A stretch of DNA of 30,761 nt from an uncultured Caulobacter sp. (GTDB taxonomy: Bacteria > Pseudomonadota > Alphaproteobacteria > Caulobacterales > Caulobacteraceae): contig NZ_CALCDX010000232.1 of NCBI RefSeq assembly GCF_937900395.1, forward strand, positions 1 through 30,761, read 5' to 3'. Positions 23,851 to 30,761 of this stretch are shown piece after piece (the stretch's first letter is position 1; every line of letters begins with the position of its first letter). The position numbers and the translations under genes were made by a program. Below the pieces are notes generated by a model that was not told where the DNA came from, did no database searches, and worked only from the letters and a program-made list of their open reading frames with translations.

Positions 23851-23879
23851 TTTATAGGGTGCGACGCAAAATTGGGCAA
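23851..23879 (-). promoter_or_regulatory. Promoter of the small RNA
   Basis: On the minus strand TTGCCC (23879 to 23874) and TATAAA (23856 to 23851) are spaced by 17 bases. The start is expected near 23844. Confidence 0.65.
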
Positions 23880-24200
23880 GTGAAAAAATGCAGTTCAATT
23901 CCTATTTTTCTAAAGGGGATTGGAGCAACGCCTTATGCAACAAGGGTTACGTAGGGTCGCCTAAAATGAGTGCATCATTTTTCATCATGTTGCGCCGCAC
24001 AATCCGTTGCGATTGAAACCGTCTCTGTCGAGAACATCCCGCAAAGCCAAGCCTGGTAAGGGTTTGGCGATGACACCGGTTACCCGCGACAATGCTTTCC
24101 GAGGGGTGGGGGTGGATAAATCGAGCGCAGTCGCGTAAAAGCCGCGCGCCTGACGCTTGACTCGTCATCCCCTATTCTTCCCGAAAGTCCGTCCGTTCCC
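23857..24200. other. AT-richer gap before typA
   Basis: Apart from the small-RNA promoter at its left end I see no gene here. The part 23880-24010 is clearly lower in GC than its surroundings and has a direct repeat CATCAT-TTTT-CATCAT (about 23972-23987), which is the kind of composition seen in promoter regions. A GACTC (CcrM-type GANTC) lies about 45 bases before typA. The typA promoter itself could not be placed with confidence: a TTGACT near 24158 has no partner at the right spacing. Confidence 0.4.
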
Positions 24201-26033
24201 ATGAACATGCGAAATATCGCCATCATCGCGCACGTCGATCATGGCAAGACCACCCTCGTCGACCAGCTGCTGGCCCAGTCCGGCGTGTTCCGCGCCAACG
24301 AAGCCACGACCGAACGGGCGATGGACTCCAACGACCAGGAACGTGAGCGCGGCATCACCATCCTGGCCAAGTGCACCAGCGTTCTGTGGAACGGCGAAGC
24401 GGGCGAGACCCGCATCAACATCATCGACACCCCCGGCCACGCCGACTTCGGCGGCGAGGTGGAGCGGATCCTGGGCATGGTGGACGGCTGCGTCCTGCTG
24501 GTCGACGCCGAGGAAGGCGTCATGCCGCAGACCAAGTTCGTGCTGACCAAGGCGCTGAAGATGGGCCTGCGCCCGATCCTCTGCATCAACAAGGTCGACC
24601 GCGCCCACGCCGATCCGGACCGCGTCCACAACGAAGCCTTCGACCTGTTCGCCGCCATCGGCGCCACGGACGAGCAGCTGGACTTCCCGCACATCTACGC
24701 CTCGGGCCGTTCGGGCTGGGCGACGCTGGACCTGAACCAGCCGAGCGACAACCTGGCCCCGCTGTTCGACCTGATCGTCCGCCACGTTCCGCCGCCCAAG
24801 GTCGCCGAGAACAAGGACAAGCCGTTCCAGATGCTGAACGTGCTGATCGAAAGCGACCCGTTCCTGGGCCGCCTGCTGACCGGCCGCATCGCCAGCGGCA
24901 AGGCCGTCCCCGGCATGGCCATCCACGCCCTGGACCGTAACGGCAACGAGATCGAGCGCGGCCGCATCACCAAGGTGCTGGCCTTCCGCGGCCTGAAGCG
25001 CCAGCCGGTCGACGAAGGCGCCGAGGCCGGCGACATCGTCGCCATCGCCGGCATGAGCAAGGCCACCGTGGCCGACACGCTGTGCGCCATGGAGGTCACC
25101 GAGGCCCTGCCGGCCCAGCCGATCGACCCGCCGACCATCTCGATGACCGTCTCGGTCAACGACAGCCCGCTGGCCGGTCGCGAAGGCGACAAGGTCCAGT
25201 CGCGCGTCATCCGCGACCGCCTGCTCAAGGAAGCCGAGTCGAACGTCGCCATCCGCGTCACCGAGACCTCGGAAAAGGACGCCTATGAAGTCGCCGGCCG
25301 CGGCGAACTGCAGCTGGGCGTGCTGATCGAGAACATGCGCCGCGAAGGCTTCGAGGTGTCGATCAGCCGTCCGCGCGTCGTTTATCAGACCGGCGAGAAC
25401 GGCGAGCGCCTGGAACCGATGGAAGACGTCGTCATCGACGTCGACGACGAGTTCACCGGCATCGTCATCGAAAAGCTGTCGGCCCGTAAGGCCGAGCTGA
25501 AGGACATGGGCCCGTCGGGCGCGGGCAAGACCCGCATCCAGCTGCTCTCGCCCTCGCGCTCGCTGATCGGCTACCAGGGCGAGTTCCTGACCGACACCCG
25601 CGGTTCGGGCGTGCTGAACCGCGTGTTCAGCCACTACGAGCCGCACAAGGGCCCGATCGACCAGCAGCGCAAGGGCGTGCTCGTCTCGAACTCGGATGGT
25701 GAAACGGCGGCCTACGCCCTGTGGAACCTGGAAGAGCGCGGCGTGATGTTCGTCGGCGCCGGCGAGAAGACCTACCAGGGCATGATCATCGGCGAGAACA
25801 GCCGCTCGGACGACCTGGACGTCAACCCGATGAAGGCCAAGCAGCTGACCAACGTCCGCGCCTCGGGCAAGGACGAGTCGATCCGCCTGACCCCGCCGCG
25901 CCGCATGACCCTGGAACAGGCCATCGCCTATATCGAGGATGACGAGCTGGTCGAGGTCACCCCGAAGAACATCCGCCTGCGCAAGCAGGTCCTGAACCCC
26001 TCGTTCCGCAAGAAGCGCACGAAGGAAGACTAG
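24201..26033 (+). CDS. typA: TypA/BipA, ribosome-associated GTPase
   Basis: A 610-residue translational GTPase of the EF-G family that binds the ribosome, helps large-subunit assembly and matters in cold or stress. The G domain has AHVDHGKTTL (about 10-19), RERGITI, DTPGHADFGGEVER and NKVD. Domain 2 (about 205-300), domain 3 with GRGELQLGVLIENMRREG (about 369-386) and the TypA-specific C-terminal region (about 480-610, containing FVGAGEKTYQGMIIGE) follow. Length is typical. The start MNMRNIAIIAHVDHGK is standard, though the ribosome site is poor. Single gene; a small hairpin directly after the stop and a stronger terminator at 26232 may end its transcript. Confidence 0.97.
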   Translation: MNMRNIAIIAHVDHGKTTLVDQLLAQSGVFRANEATTERAMDSNDQERERGITILAKCTSVLWNGEAGETRINIIDTPGHADFGGEVERILGMVDGCVLLVDAEEGVMPQTKFVLTKALKMGLRPILCINKVDRAHADPDRVHNEAFDLFAAIGATDEQLDFPHIYASGRSGWATLDLNQPSDNLAPLFDLIVRHVPPPKVAENKDKPFQMLNVLIESDPFLGRLLTGRIASGKAVPGMAIHALDRNGNEIERGRITKVLAFRGLKRQPVDEGAEAGDIVAIAGMSKATVADTLCAMEVTEALPAQPIDPPTISMTVSVNDSPLAGREGDKVQSRVIRDRLLKEAESNVAIRVTETSEKDAYEVAGRGELQLGVLIENMRREGFEVSISRPRVVYQTGENGERLEPMEDVVIDVDDEFTGIVIEKLSARKAELKDMGPSGAGKTRIQLLSPSRSLIGYQGEFLTDTRGSGVLNRVFSHYEPHKGPIDQQRKGVLVSNSDGETAAYALWNLEERGVMFVGAGEKTYQGMIIGENSRSDDLDVNPMKAKQLTNVRASGKDESIRLTPPRRMTLEQAIAYIEDDELVEVTPKNIRLRKQVLNPSFRKKRTKED

Positions 26034-26074
26034 TTCTGACAGAGAGAGAGCCTCGCTCTCTCGATGGTATCCCG

Positions 26075-26179
26075 TGTCATCCCGGAAGCCTCGCAGAGGC
26101 TATCCGGGACCGAGGGGCCAAAGCGCGGTGAGGCGGCCCATGGGTCCCGGCTCTCCGCTACGCTAAGGCCGGGATGACA
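26075..26179. repeat. Palindromic GTCAT-CCCGG repeat, second copy
   Basis: Outer arms TGTCATCCCGG (26075-26085) and CCGGGATGACA (26169-26179), inner GGGTCCCGGCTCTCCGC on the right similar to the copy at 821-928. It lies between typA and the next terminator. No gene is seen in the rest of the 353-base gap (26034-26386) other than this, a short GAGAGAG/CTCTCTC hairpin right after typA and the terminator at 26232. Confidence 0.75.
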
Positions 26180-26231
26180 AGAGGACGGAACGTCTGGGAA
26201 AGGTCGCTAGACCGACCCCAAAGCATCCAAG

Positions 26232-26262
26232 AGCCGCCGCCCCTCGGGACGGCGGCTTTTTT
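26232..26262 (+). terminator. Intrinsic terminator between typA and the GGDEF-EAL gene
   Basis: AGCCGCCG (26232-26239) pairs with CGGCGGCT (26250-26257), followed by six T. It lies about 200 bases behind typA and 125 before the next ATG. Confidence 0.85.
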
Positions 26263-26386
26263 GCGCGCGGACGCCGCTGGTTCGCGCATGAACGTCGCGC
26301 CCTTACGCTGGGTCATTGCAACAGCTTGCCGCCGTGCGGCGATGCGCGCGGTCACACTTAACCGCCAGTTTACATAAACGACGGAT

Positions 26387-28855
26387 ATGTTTTCGCTTGG
26401 GGAGCGGACTGCCCCCGGGGGATCGGCACACTTGCGTTCCACGATCAGTTTCGTCGGTCGAGAAACGACCGCGCTTTTGTCTCGGATGCTGCCCGCCTTG
26501 CCAGAGGCGATGGCCGGCCGCGTCCGCATGGAGCAGGTGCAGAGCATCCTGCGCATGACGCCCGTCATGATGGGCGCGAACATCCTCATCGCCATACTGG
26601 TCGCCTTCGCCGGCCAAGGCAGTCCTCACACGGACGGCCTGACGCTGTGGGCCTGCGCGGTCGTCGCCTACGCCCTGCTGGGCCTGCGCGGCTGGGTCGC
26701 CTCGCAACGTCGGCGCAGTCCCAACAAAGCCGTCTCGGCGCGCGGCGTGCGCCGCATCACCTGGCAGGCCGGCGTTCTGGGAAGCCTGTGGGCCATCCTC
26801 CCGATCCTGACCATGCCCGCCGAGCAAGGCTTCAAGGGCTCGATGCCGATGATGGTCGCCTCGGTGATCGCCGGCATGGTCGGCTGCGGCGGCTTCGCCC
26901 TGCTGACCCTGCCGTCCGCGGCCATCGCCTATTCCACCCCGATGACGCTGGGCGCGCTCTTGGCGCTGTCGACCAGCCATGACCCGATCCTCTACGCCCT
27001 GGGCGGCCTCTTGATCTTCTGCCACGCCGTGGTGGTCGTCTCGTGCCTGTCGCACGCCAGGATCTTCGTCGACCGCCTGATCGCGTCCGAGGAGCTGGAA
27101 ACCCAGCGCCAGGTGGTCAGCCTGCTGCTCAGCGACTTCGAGGAGGGCGCCAGCGACTGGCTGTGGGAGGTCGACGCGCTGGGCCGCCTGACCTACGTCT
27201 CGGACCGCATGGTCGCCGCCGCCGGCGTCGAGCGCGCCAAGCTTCTGGGCCAGCCGATGTCTGACCTGTGCGGCGCGGCCGAGGGCCCCGACGGCCCGGT
27301 CGCCGCCCTCTCGGCCCTGTTCGTCGAGCAAAAGACCTTCCGCGACGTGGTCGTCTCGATCGAGGTGGGCGAAGAGACCCACTGGTGGTCGCTGTCGGCC
27401 AAGCCGATCCACGACCTGGACGGCCATTTCACCGGCTTCCGCGGCGTCGGCGCCGACATCACCCAGGCCCGCGAGGACCAGGCCCGCATCTCGCGCCTGG
27501 CCCACTACGACGTCCTGACCCAGCTGCCCAACCGCCTGTCGTTCCTGCAGGCCCTGAGCCGCGCCTGGACCGAGCACGGCCGCGCCGACCGCGAGCCGCG
27601 CGGCGCCGGCTGCGCCGTGCTGTGCCTGGACCTCGATCACTTCAAAGGCGTCAACGACAGCCTGGGCCATCCGATCGGCGACGACCTGCTGGTCCAGGCC
27701 TCGGCCCGCTTGCGCGACTGCGTGGGCGAGATGGGGCTGGTGGCGCGCCTGGGCGGCGACGAGTTCGCCGTGGTGGTGGCCCCCTCGCCCGGCGCCGAGA
27801 TCCTGGGCGAGCTGGCCCGCGACATCGTCGAAAGCCTGTCGCGTCCCTACGACGTGCGCGGCAACCACGTGCTGATCGGCGCCAGCGTCGGCATCGCCGA
27901 GGCCCCGCTGCACGCCGACGATCCGGACGGCCTGCTGAAGAACGCCGACCTGGCCCTCTACCAGGCCAAGGGCGACGGCCGCGGCGCCTATCGCTTCTTC
28001 GAGACGTCGATGGACCTCTGGATCAAGCAGCGTCGCGAGCTGGAAATGGACCTGCGCGACGCGCTCGACAACGACGAGCTGAAGCTGTTCTTCCAGCCTC
28101 TGATTGGCCGCGAGGGCGGCCGGGTCACCGGCTTCGAGGCGCTGCTGCGCTGGCAGCACCCGCGCCGGGGCCTGGTGGCGCCGGGCGAGTTCATCGAATG
28201 CGCCGAGCAATGGGGCCTGATCGGCAAGATCGGCGAGTGGGTGCTGAACGAGGCCTGCCGCACGGCCGCCAGCTGGCCCTCGCCCCTGACCGTGGCCGTC
28301 AACCTGTCGCCCCACCAGTTCGTGTCCGGCGATCTGGTGGCCCACGTCCGCAAGGCGCTGAAGGCCTCGCGCCTGGCCCCGTCGCGGCTGGAACTCGAGA
28401 TCACCGAGGGCCTGCTGCTGCAGGACAGCGCCAAGATCCTGGACCAGCTGGCGCAGCTGAAGAAGCTTGGCGTGAAGATCGCCATGGACGACTTCGGCAC
28501 CGGCTATTCCAGCCTGTCGTATCTGTGGCGGTTCCCGTTCGACAAGATCAAGATCGACCGCTCGTTCGTGGCCGAGATGCAGGACAACGCGGCGATCGCC
28601 GACATCCTGCGCACCATCGCCCTGCTGGGCCAGACCTTGAACCTGGAGGTCACCGCCGAAGGGGTGGAGACCGTCGACCAGGCGAGACTCCTGGCCGAGA
28701 TGCGCTGCGACCACTTCCAGGGCTTCCTGTACGGCCGTCCGATGCCGGTCGGCGACATCCCCAGCTTCCTGCTGGCGGCCACGGCGCGCCAGATGCGGGG
28801 TTGGCATGTGGACGAGGACTGGGACGACGATTGGGGCGAGGCGGCGGCGGGGTAG
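26387..28855 (+). CDS. Membrane PAS-GGDEF-EAL cyclic-di-GMP enzyme
   Basis: An 822-residue protein. Five or six hydrophobic helices (about 57-220), a PAS domain (about 245-362), GGDEF (about 370-538) and EAL (about 550-800). The cyclase motif GGDEF (456-460) and the phosphodiesterase motif EAL (584-586, in GFEALLRWQHP) are both intact. Other EAL residues are kept: NLSPHQF, LELEITEG, AMDDFGTGYSSL, KIDRSF and TAEGVET. The RxxD inhibitory site that should stand five residues before GGDEF is absent (GEMG). So the protein could make or break cyclic di-GMP; which one dominates is open. An acidic tail (809-818) ends it. ATG 26387 has a weak ribosome site. A further in-frame Met34 is possible. Confidence 0.92.
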   Translation: MFSLGERTAPGGSAHLRSTISFVGRETTALLSRMLPALPEAMAGRVRMEQVQSILRMTPVMMGANILIAILVAFAGQGSPHTDGLTLWACAVVAYALLGLRGWVASQRRRSPNKAVSARGVRRITWQAGVLGSLWAILPILTMPAEQGFKGSMPMMVASVIAGMVGCGGFALLTLPSAAIAYSTPMTLGALLALSTSHDPILYALGGLLIFCHAVVVVSCLSHARIFVDRLIASEELETQRQVVSLLLSDFEEGASDWLWEVDALGRLTYVSDRMVAAAGVERAKLLGQPMSDLCGAAEGPDGPVAALSALFVEQKTFRDVVVSIEVGEETHWWSLSAKPIHDLDGHFTGFRGVGADITQAREDQARISRLAHYDVLTQLPNRLSFLQALSRAWTEHGRADREPRGAGCAVLCLDLDHFKGVNDSLGHPIGDDLLVQASARLRDCVGEMGLVARLGGDEFAVVVAPSPGAEILGELARDIVESLSRPYDVRGNHVLIGASVGIAEAPLHADDPDGLLKNADLALYQAKGDGRGAYRFFETSMDLWIKQRRELEMDLRDALDNDELKLFFQPLIGREGGRVTGFEALLRWQHPRRGLVAPGEFIECAEQWGLIGKIGEWVLNEACRTAASWPSPLTVAVNLSPHQFVSGDLVAHVRKALKASRLAPSRLELEITEGLLLQDSAKILDQLAQLKKLGVKIAMDDFGTGYSSLSYLWRFPFDKIKIDRSFVAEMQDNAAIADILRTIALLGQTLNLEVTAEGVETVDQARLLAEMRCDHFQGFLYGRPMPVGDIPSFLLAATARQMRGWHVDEDWDDDWGEAAAG

Positions 28856-28893
28856 CGGGGGGTCCCAGCGCCCCCTACGCCCCAACAACCTCC

Positions 28894-29023
28894 GTCATTC
28901 CCGCCCTTGTGGCGGGAACCCCTGGTTCAGCTGAAACGTGCGACGCAAGCGGACTGCCGAGCAGTCCGCCCCTCCCGCCCATGCGGTGGACAGAGGGGTT
29001 CCCGCCACAAGGGCGGGAATGAC
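28894..29023. repeat. Perfect 30-bp inverted repeat (GTCATTCCCGCCC family)
   Basis: The arms 28894-28923 and 28994-29023 are exact reverse complements over 30 bases, beginning GTCATTCCCGCCC, with a 70-base centre. It fills the gap between the GGDEF-EAL gene and the aminotransferase, ending 50 bases before the latter's start. It shares the GTCAT-CCCG ends of the elements at 821 and 26075 but has a different inner sequence. Confidence 0.85.
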
Positions 29024-29073
29024 GGGTGGATTTGGACTTTTGGCGATACGCAATTCGCCCAATAACTCCCCCC

Positions 29074-30237
29074 ATGGTCCATCCCGTCTTCGACAACCTG
29101 CCGACCACGATCTTCGAGCGCATGAGCGGCCTCTCGCGCCAGCATGGCGCGATCAATCTGGGTCAGGGCTTTCCCGACGACCAAGGCCCCCTGCCTGTGC
29201 GCGAAGCCGCGGCGCGGGCGCTGATCGAGGGCTCGAACCAGTATCCGCCGATGCGCGGCCTGCCCGAGCTGCGCGCCGCCGTCGCCGGCCACTATGCGCG
29301 CACGCAGGACCTGGCGCTGGACCCCGACGCCGAGATCACCGTCACCTCCGGCGCGACCGAGGCGCTGGCGGCGGCGTTCCTGTCGCTGATCTCGCCGGGC
29401 GACGAGGTGGTGCTGTTCCAGCCGCTGTACGACGCCTACCTGCCGCTGGTGCGCCGGGCGGGCGGGGTTCCGAAGCTGGTCCGCCTCTCGCCCCCGCATT
29501 GGCGCTTCACTCGCGAGATGCTGGAGGCCGCGTTCAGCGACCGCACGAAGATGGTGGTGCTGAACAGCCCCCTGAACCCGGCCGGCGTGGTCGCCCCCGA
29601 CGAGGACCTGGCTCTGCTGGCCGAGTTCTGCGTCCGCCACGACGTCGTCGCCGTCTGCGACGAGGTCTGGGAGGCGGTGGTGTTCGACGGCCGCCGCCAT
29701 CGCCCGCTGATGACCTTTCCCGGCATGCGCGAGCGGACGGTCAAGATCGGCTCGGCCGGCAAGCTGTTCGGCATGACCGGCTGGAAGGTCGGCTTCCTCT
29801 GCGCCGCCCCGGCCCTGACCCGGGCGCTCGCCGCCGCCCACCAGTTCCTGACCTTCACGACCCCGCCGAACCTGCAGGCCGGCGTCGCCTGGGGCCTGGA
29901 CAATCACCGCGCCTGGTTCGACGACATGTCCGCCGCCCTGCAGCGCTCCCGCGACCGGCTGACCGAAGGGCTACGCGCGGCCGGCTATGTCGTGCTCGAG
30001 AGCCAGGGGACCTACTTCCTGAACGTCGACCTCGCCGCCTCGGGGATCGCTCTGGACGATGTGACCTTCTGCGAGCGCTGCGTCACCGACTTCGGCGTGG
30101 CGGCCATCCCGGTGTCGGCGTTCTTCGCGGAGGCGCCGGTGACGACCGTGGTGCGTCTCTGCTTCGCCAAGTCGGACGAAACGCTCGACGCGGCGATCGA
30201 ACGCCTGGCGGCGGCAAAGAAGTCCCTCTCTCTTTGA
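29074..30237 (+). CDS. PLP-dependent class I/II aminotransferase
   Basis: A 387-residue fold-type I aminotransferase, closest in motif to methionine/kynurenine aminotransferases (INLGQGFPDDQGP near residue 28). PLP lysine Lys230 is in SAGKLFGMTGWKVG; NSPLNPAG holds the conserved Asn, CDEVWE the Asp, and VRLCFAK the carboxylate-binding Arg near the C-terminus. The exact amino donor is not shown by sequence. I use ATG 29074; a GTG at 29026 in frame would lie in and beside the repeat. The last codons and the TGA lie within the next repeat element, so the natural end of the protein has probably been replaced or extended by the repeat (KKSLSL). Confidence 0.88.
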   Translation: MVHPVFDNLPTTIFERMSGLSRQHGAINLGQGFPDDQGPLPVREAAARALIEGSNQYPPMRGLPELRAAVAGHYARTQDLALDPDAEITVTSGATEALAAAFLSLISPGDEVVLFQPLYDAYLPLVRRAGGVPKLVRLSPPHWRFTREMLEAAFSDRTKMVVLNSPLNPAGVVAPDEDLALLAEFCVRHDVVAVCDEVWEAVVFDGRRHRPLMTFPGMRERTVKIGSAGKLFGMTGWKVGFLCAAPALTRALAAAHQFLTFTTPPNLQAGVAWGLDNHRAWFDDMSAALQRSRDRLTEGLRAAGYVVLESQGTYFLNVDLAASGIALDDVTFCERCVTDFGVAAIPVSAFFAEAPVTTVVRLCFAKSDETLDAAIERLAAAKKSLSL

Positions 30238-30437
30238 GAGAGGGAGGGGCCCGCCGCGAAGCGGTGGGAGGGTGAGAGGTAAGAAGCTCTCCGATGAAGT
30301 TGGGGCTGTGGGCGCAAAGAACGTGCGCGCAGGATAGCGAAGGTCAAAGCCGCCGGGAGCTTCCGGCCGACGATGACACCTCTCACCCTCCCATCGCCTA
30401 CGGCGCTGGGCCCCTCCCTCTCTCGAAGAGAGAGGGA
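30223..30437. repeat. Inverted pair of GAGAGAGGG repeats overlapping the aminotransferase stop
   Basis: The left copy starts with the hairpin CCCTCTCTCTTTGAGAGAGGG (one base over its short core), and its loop TTTGA supplies the TGA stop of the aminotransferase. The right copy (about 30378-30437) is the inverted counterpart, ending in CTCTCGAAGAGAGAGGGA. It has the same layout as the pair at 23470-23690. Confidence 0.8.
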
Positions 30438-30447
30438 TTCACATCCC

Positions 30448-30761
30448 CTACCCCACCGTCTCCCGCGTGCGGGTCAGGCACCGATCCATCACCGACAGGA
30501 GATTCCGTAGGTCGATCGGCTTGGCGACGTGGGCGTCGCAGCCGGCGTCGAGGCAGGTCTTGATCTGGGCCGACATCACGTCGGCGGTCAGGGCGATGAC
30601 CGGCAGACGATAGAAGCGCGGATCCAGGCGCAGCCGGCGCGTGGCCTCCAGCCCGTCCAGCACGGGCATGTTGACGTCCATCAGGACGAGGTCGACCGGG
30701 CGCTCGGCCAACACGTCCAGCGCGACCTGGCCGTTCTCGGCCTCGACCAGCTCGCAGTCGA
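30448..30761 (-). CDS. C-terminal receiver domain of a larger protein (partial)
   Basis: The frame is open to the window edge. Reading inward from the edge the protein runs DCELVEAENGQVALDVL, then LVLMDVNMPVLDG with the phospho-acceptor Asp, LPVIALTADVMS, and HVAKPIDLRNLL with the lysine. It lacks only the first strand and acidic pair. This ALTA..AKPI pattern is typical of receivers at the end of hybrid histidine kinases, so that is the likely whole protein, but a lone receiver cannot be excluded. It is truncated by the window, not by a mutation. Confidence 0.85.
   Translation of the reverse strand, partial: DCELVEAENGQVALDVLAERPVDLVLMDVNMPVLDGLEATRRLRLDPRFYRLPVIALTADVMSAQIKTCLDAGCDAHVAKPIDLRNLLSVMDRCLTRTRETVG

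Noticed and set aside
23947..24168. A 73-codon minus-strand frame between the small RNA and typA
   Set aside because: No ribosome site, mixed codon use unlike local genes and no recognisable feature. The region has lower GC and looks like promoter DNA.
24150..24190. TTGACT...TATTCT as the typA promoter
   Set aside because: The two hexamers are only about 10-11 bases apart, too short for a sigma-70 type promoter.
26303..28888. A very long open frame on the minus strand opposite the GGDEF-EAL gene
   Set aside because: It mirrors the high-GC third-position bias of the real gene; its product is a Gln/Gly/Arg/His-rich string without motifs.

Overview
The window is chromosomal DNA of very high GC content with strong GC bias at third codon positions. 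It comes from an alphaproteobacterium that is almost certainly a Caulobacter or a close relative. The pointers are a CpdR ending in Ala-Ala, a SapA-like S-layer protease beside a polyproline-linked OmpA2-like protein, a FixL-FixJ-FixT-FixK oxygen-sensing cluster, and abundant palindromic intergenic repeats. Names rest on motifs and recalled family features; no database search was possible.

Region 1 (1-7395): the 3' end of an unidentified gene, a CheW, then the cytochrome bd oxidase genes cydA-cydB-cydX on the minus strand, divergent from cydD-cydC, which encode the ABC transporter needed for bd assembly. One perfect FNR/FixK box lies between cydA and cydD. An unlisted-looking 33-residue membrane protein lies on the minus strand between cydC and fixL, and its terminator sits inside the end of cydC.

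Region 2 (7396-10700): fixL (haem-PAS kinase), fixJ, fixT (cysteine-rich single receiver) and fixK (CRP/FNR regulator). Established Caulobacter work has FixL/FixJ activating fixK, FixK activating fixT and respiratory genes, and FixT inhibiting FixL. The binding sites seen here (FixK boxes before cydA/cydD and fixT, a palindrome before fixK) fit that loop and tie it to the bd oxidase.

Region 3 (10697-15660): an MFS exporter, motA (no motB beside it), an alanine-rich lipoprotein and mnmC (tRNA wobble-uridine modification).

Region 4 (15660-23456): an OmpA2-like protein and a SapA-like metalloprotease transcribed divergently, a membrane-anchored metallo-beta-lactamase-fold protein, a tandem DsbA/HCCA-isomerase-like protein behind strong operator-like palindromes, tRNA-Val(GAC), cpdR and an N-formylglutamate amidohydrolase.

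Region 5 (23457-30761): a probable small RNA on the minus strand (promoter, UUUCCUCCCU core, strong terminator), typA/bipA, a membrane-bound PAS-GGDEF-EAL protein, a class I/II aminotransferase and the C-terminal receiver of a protein that runs off the window. Long palindromic repeats fill most of the gaps.
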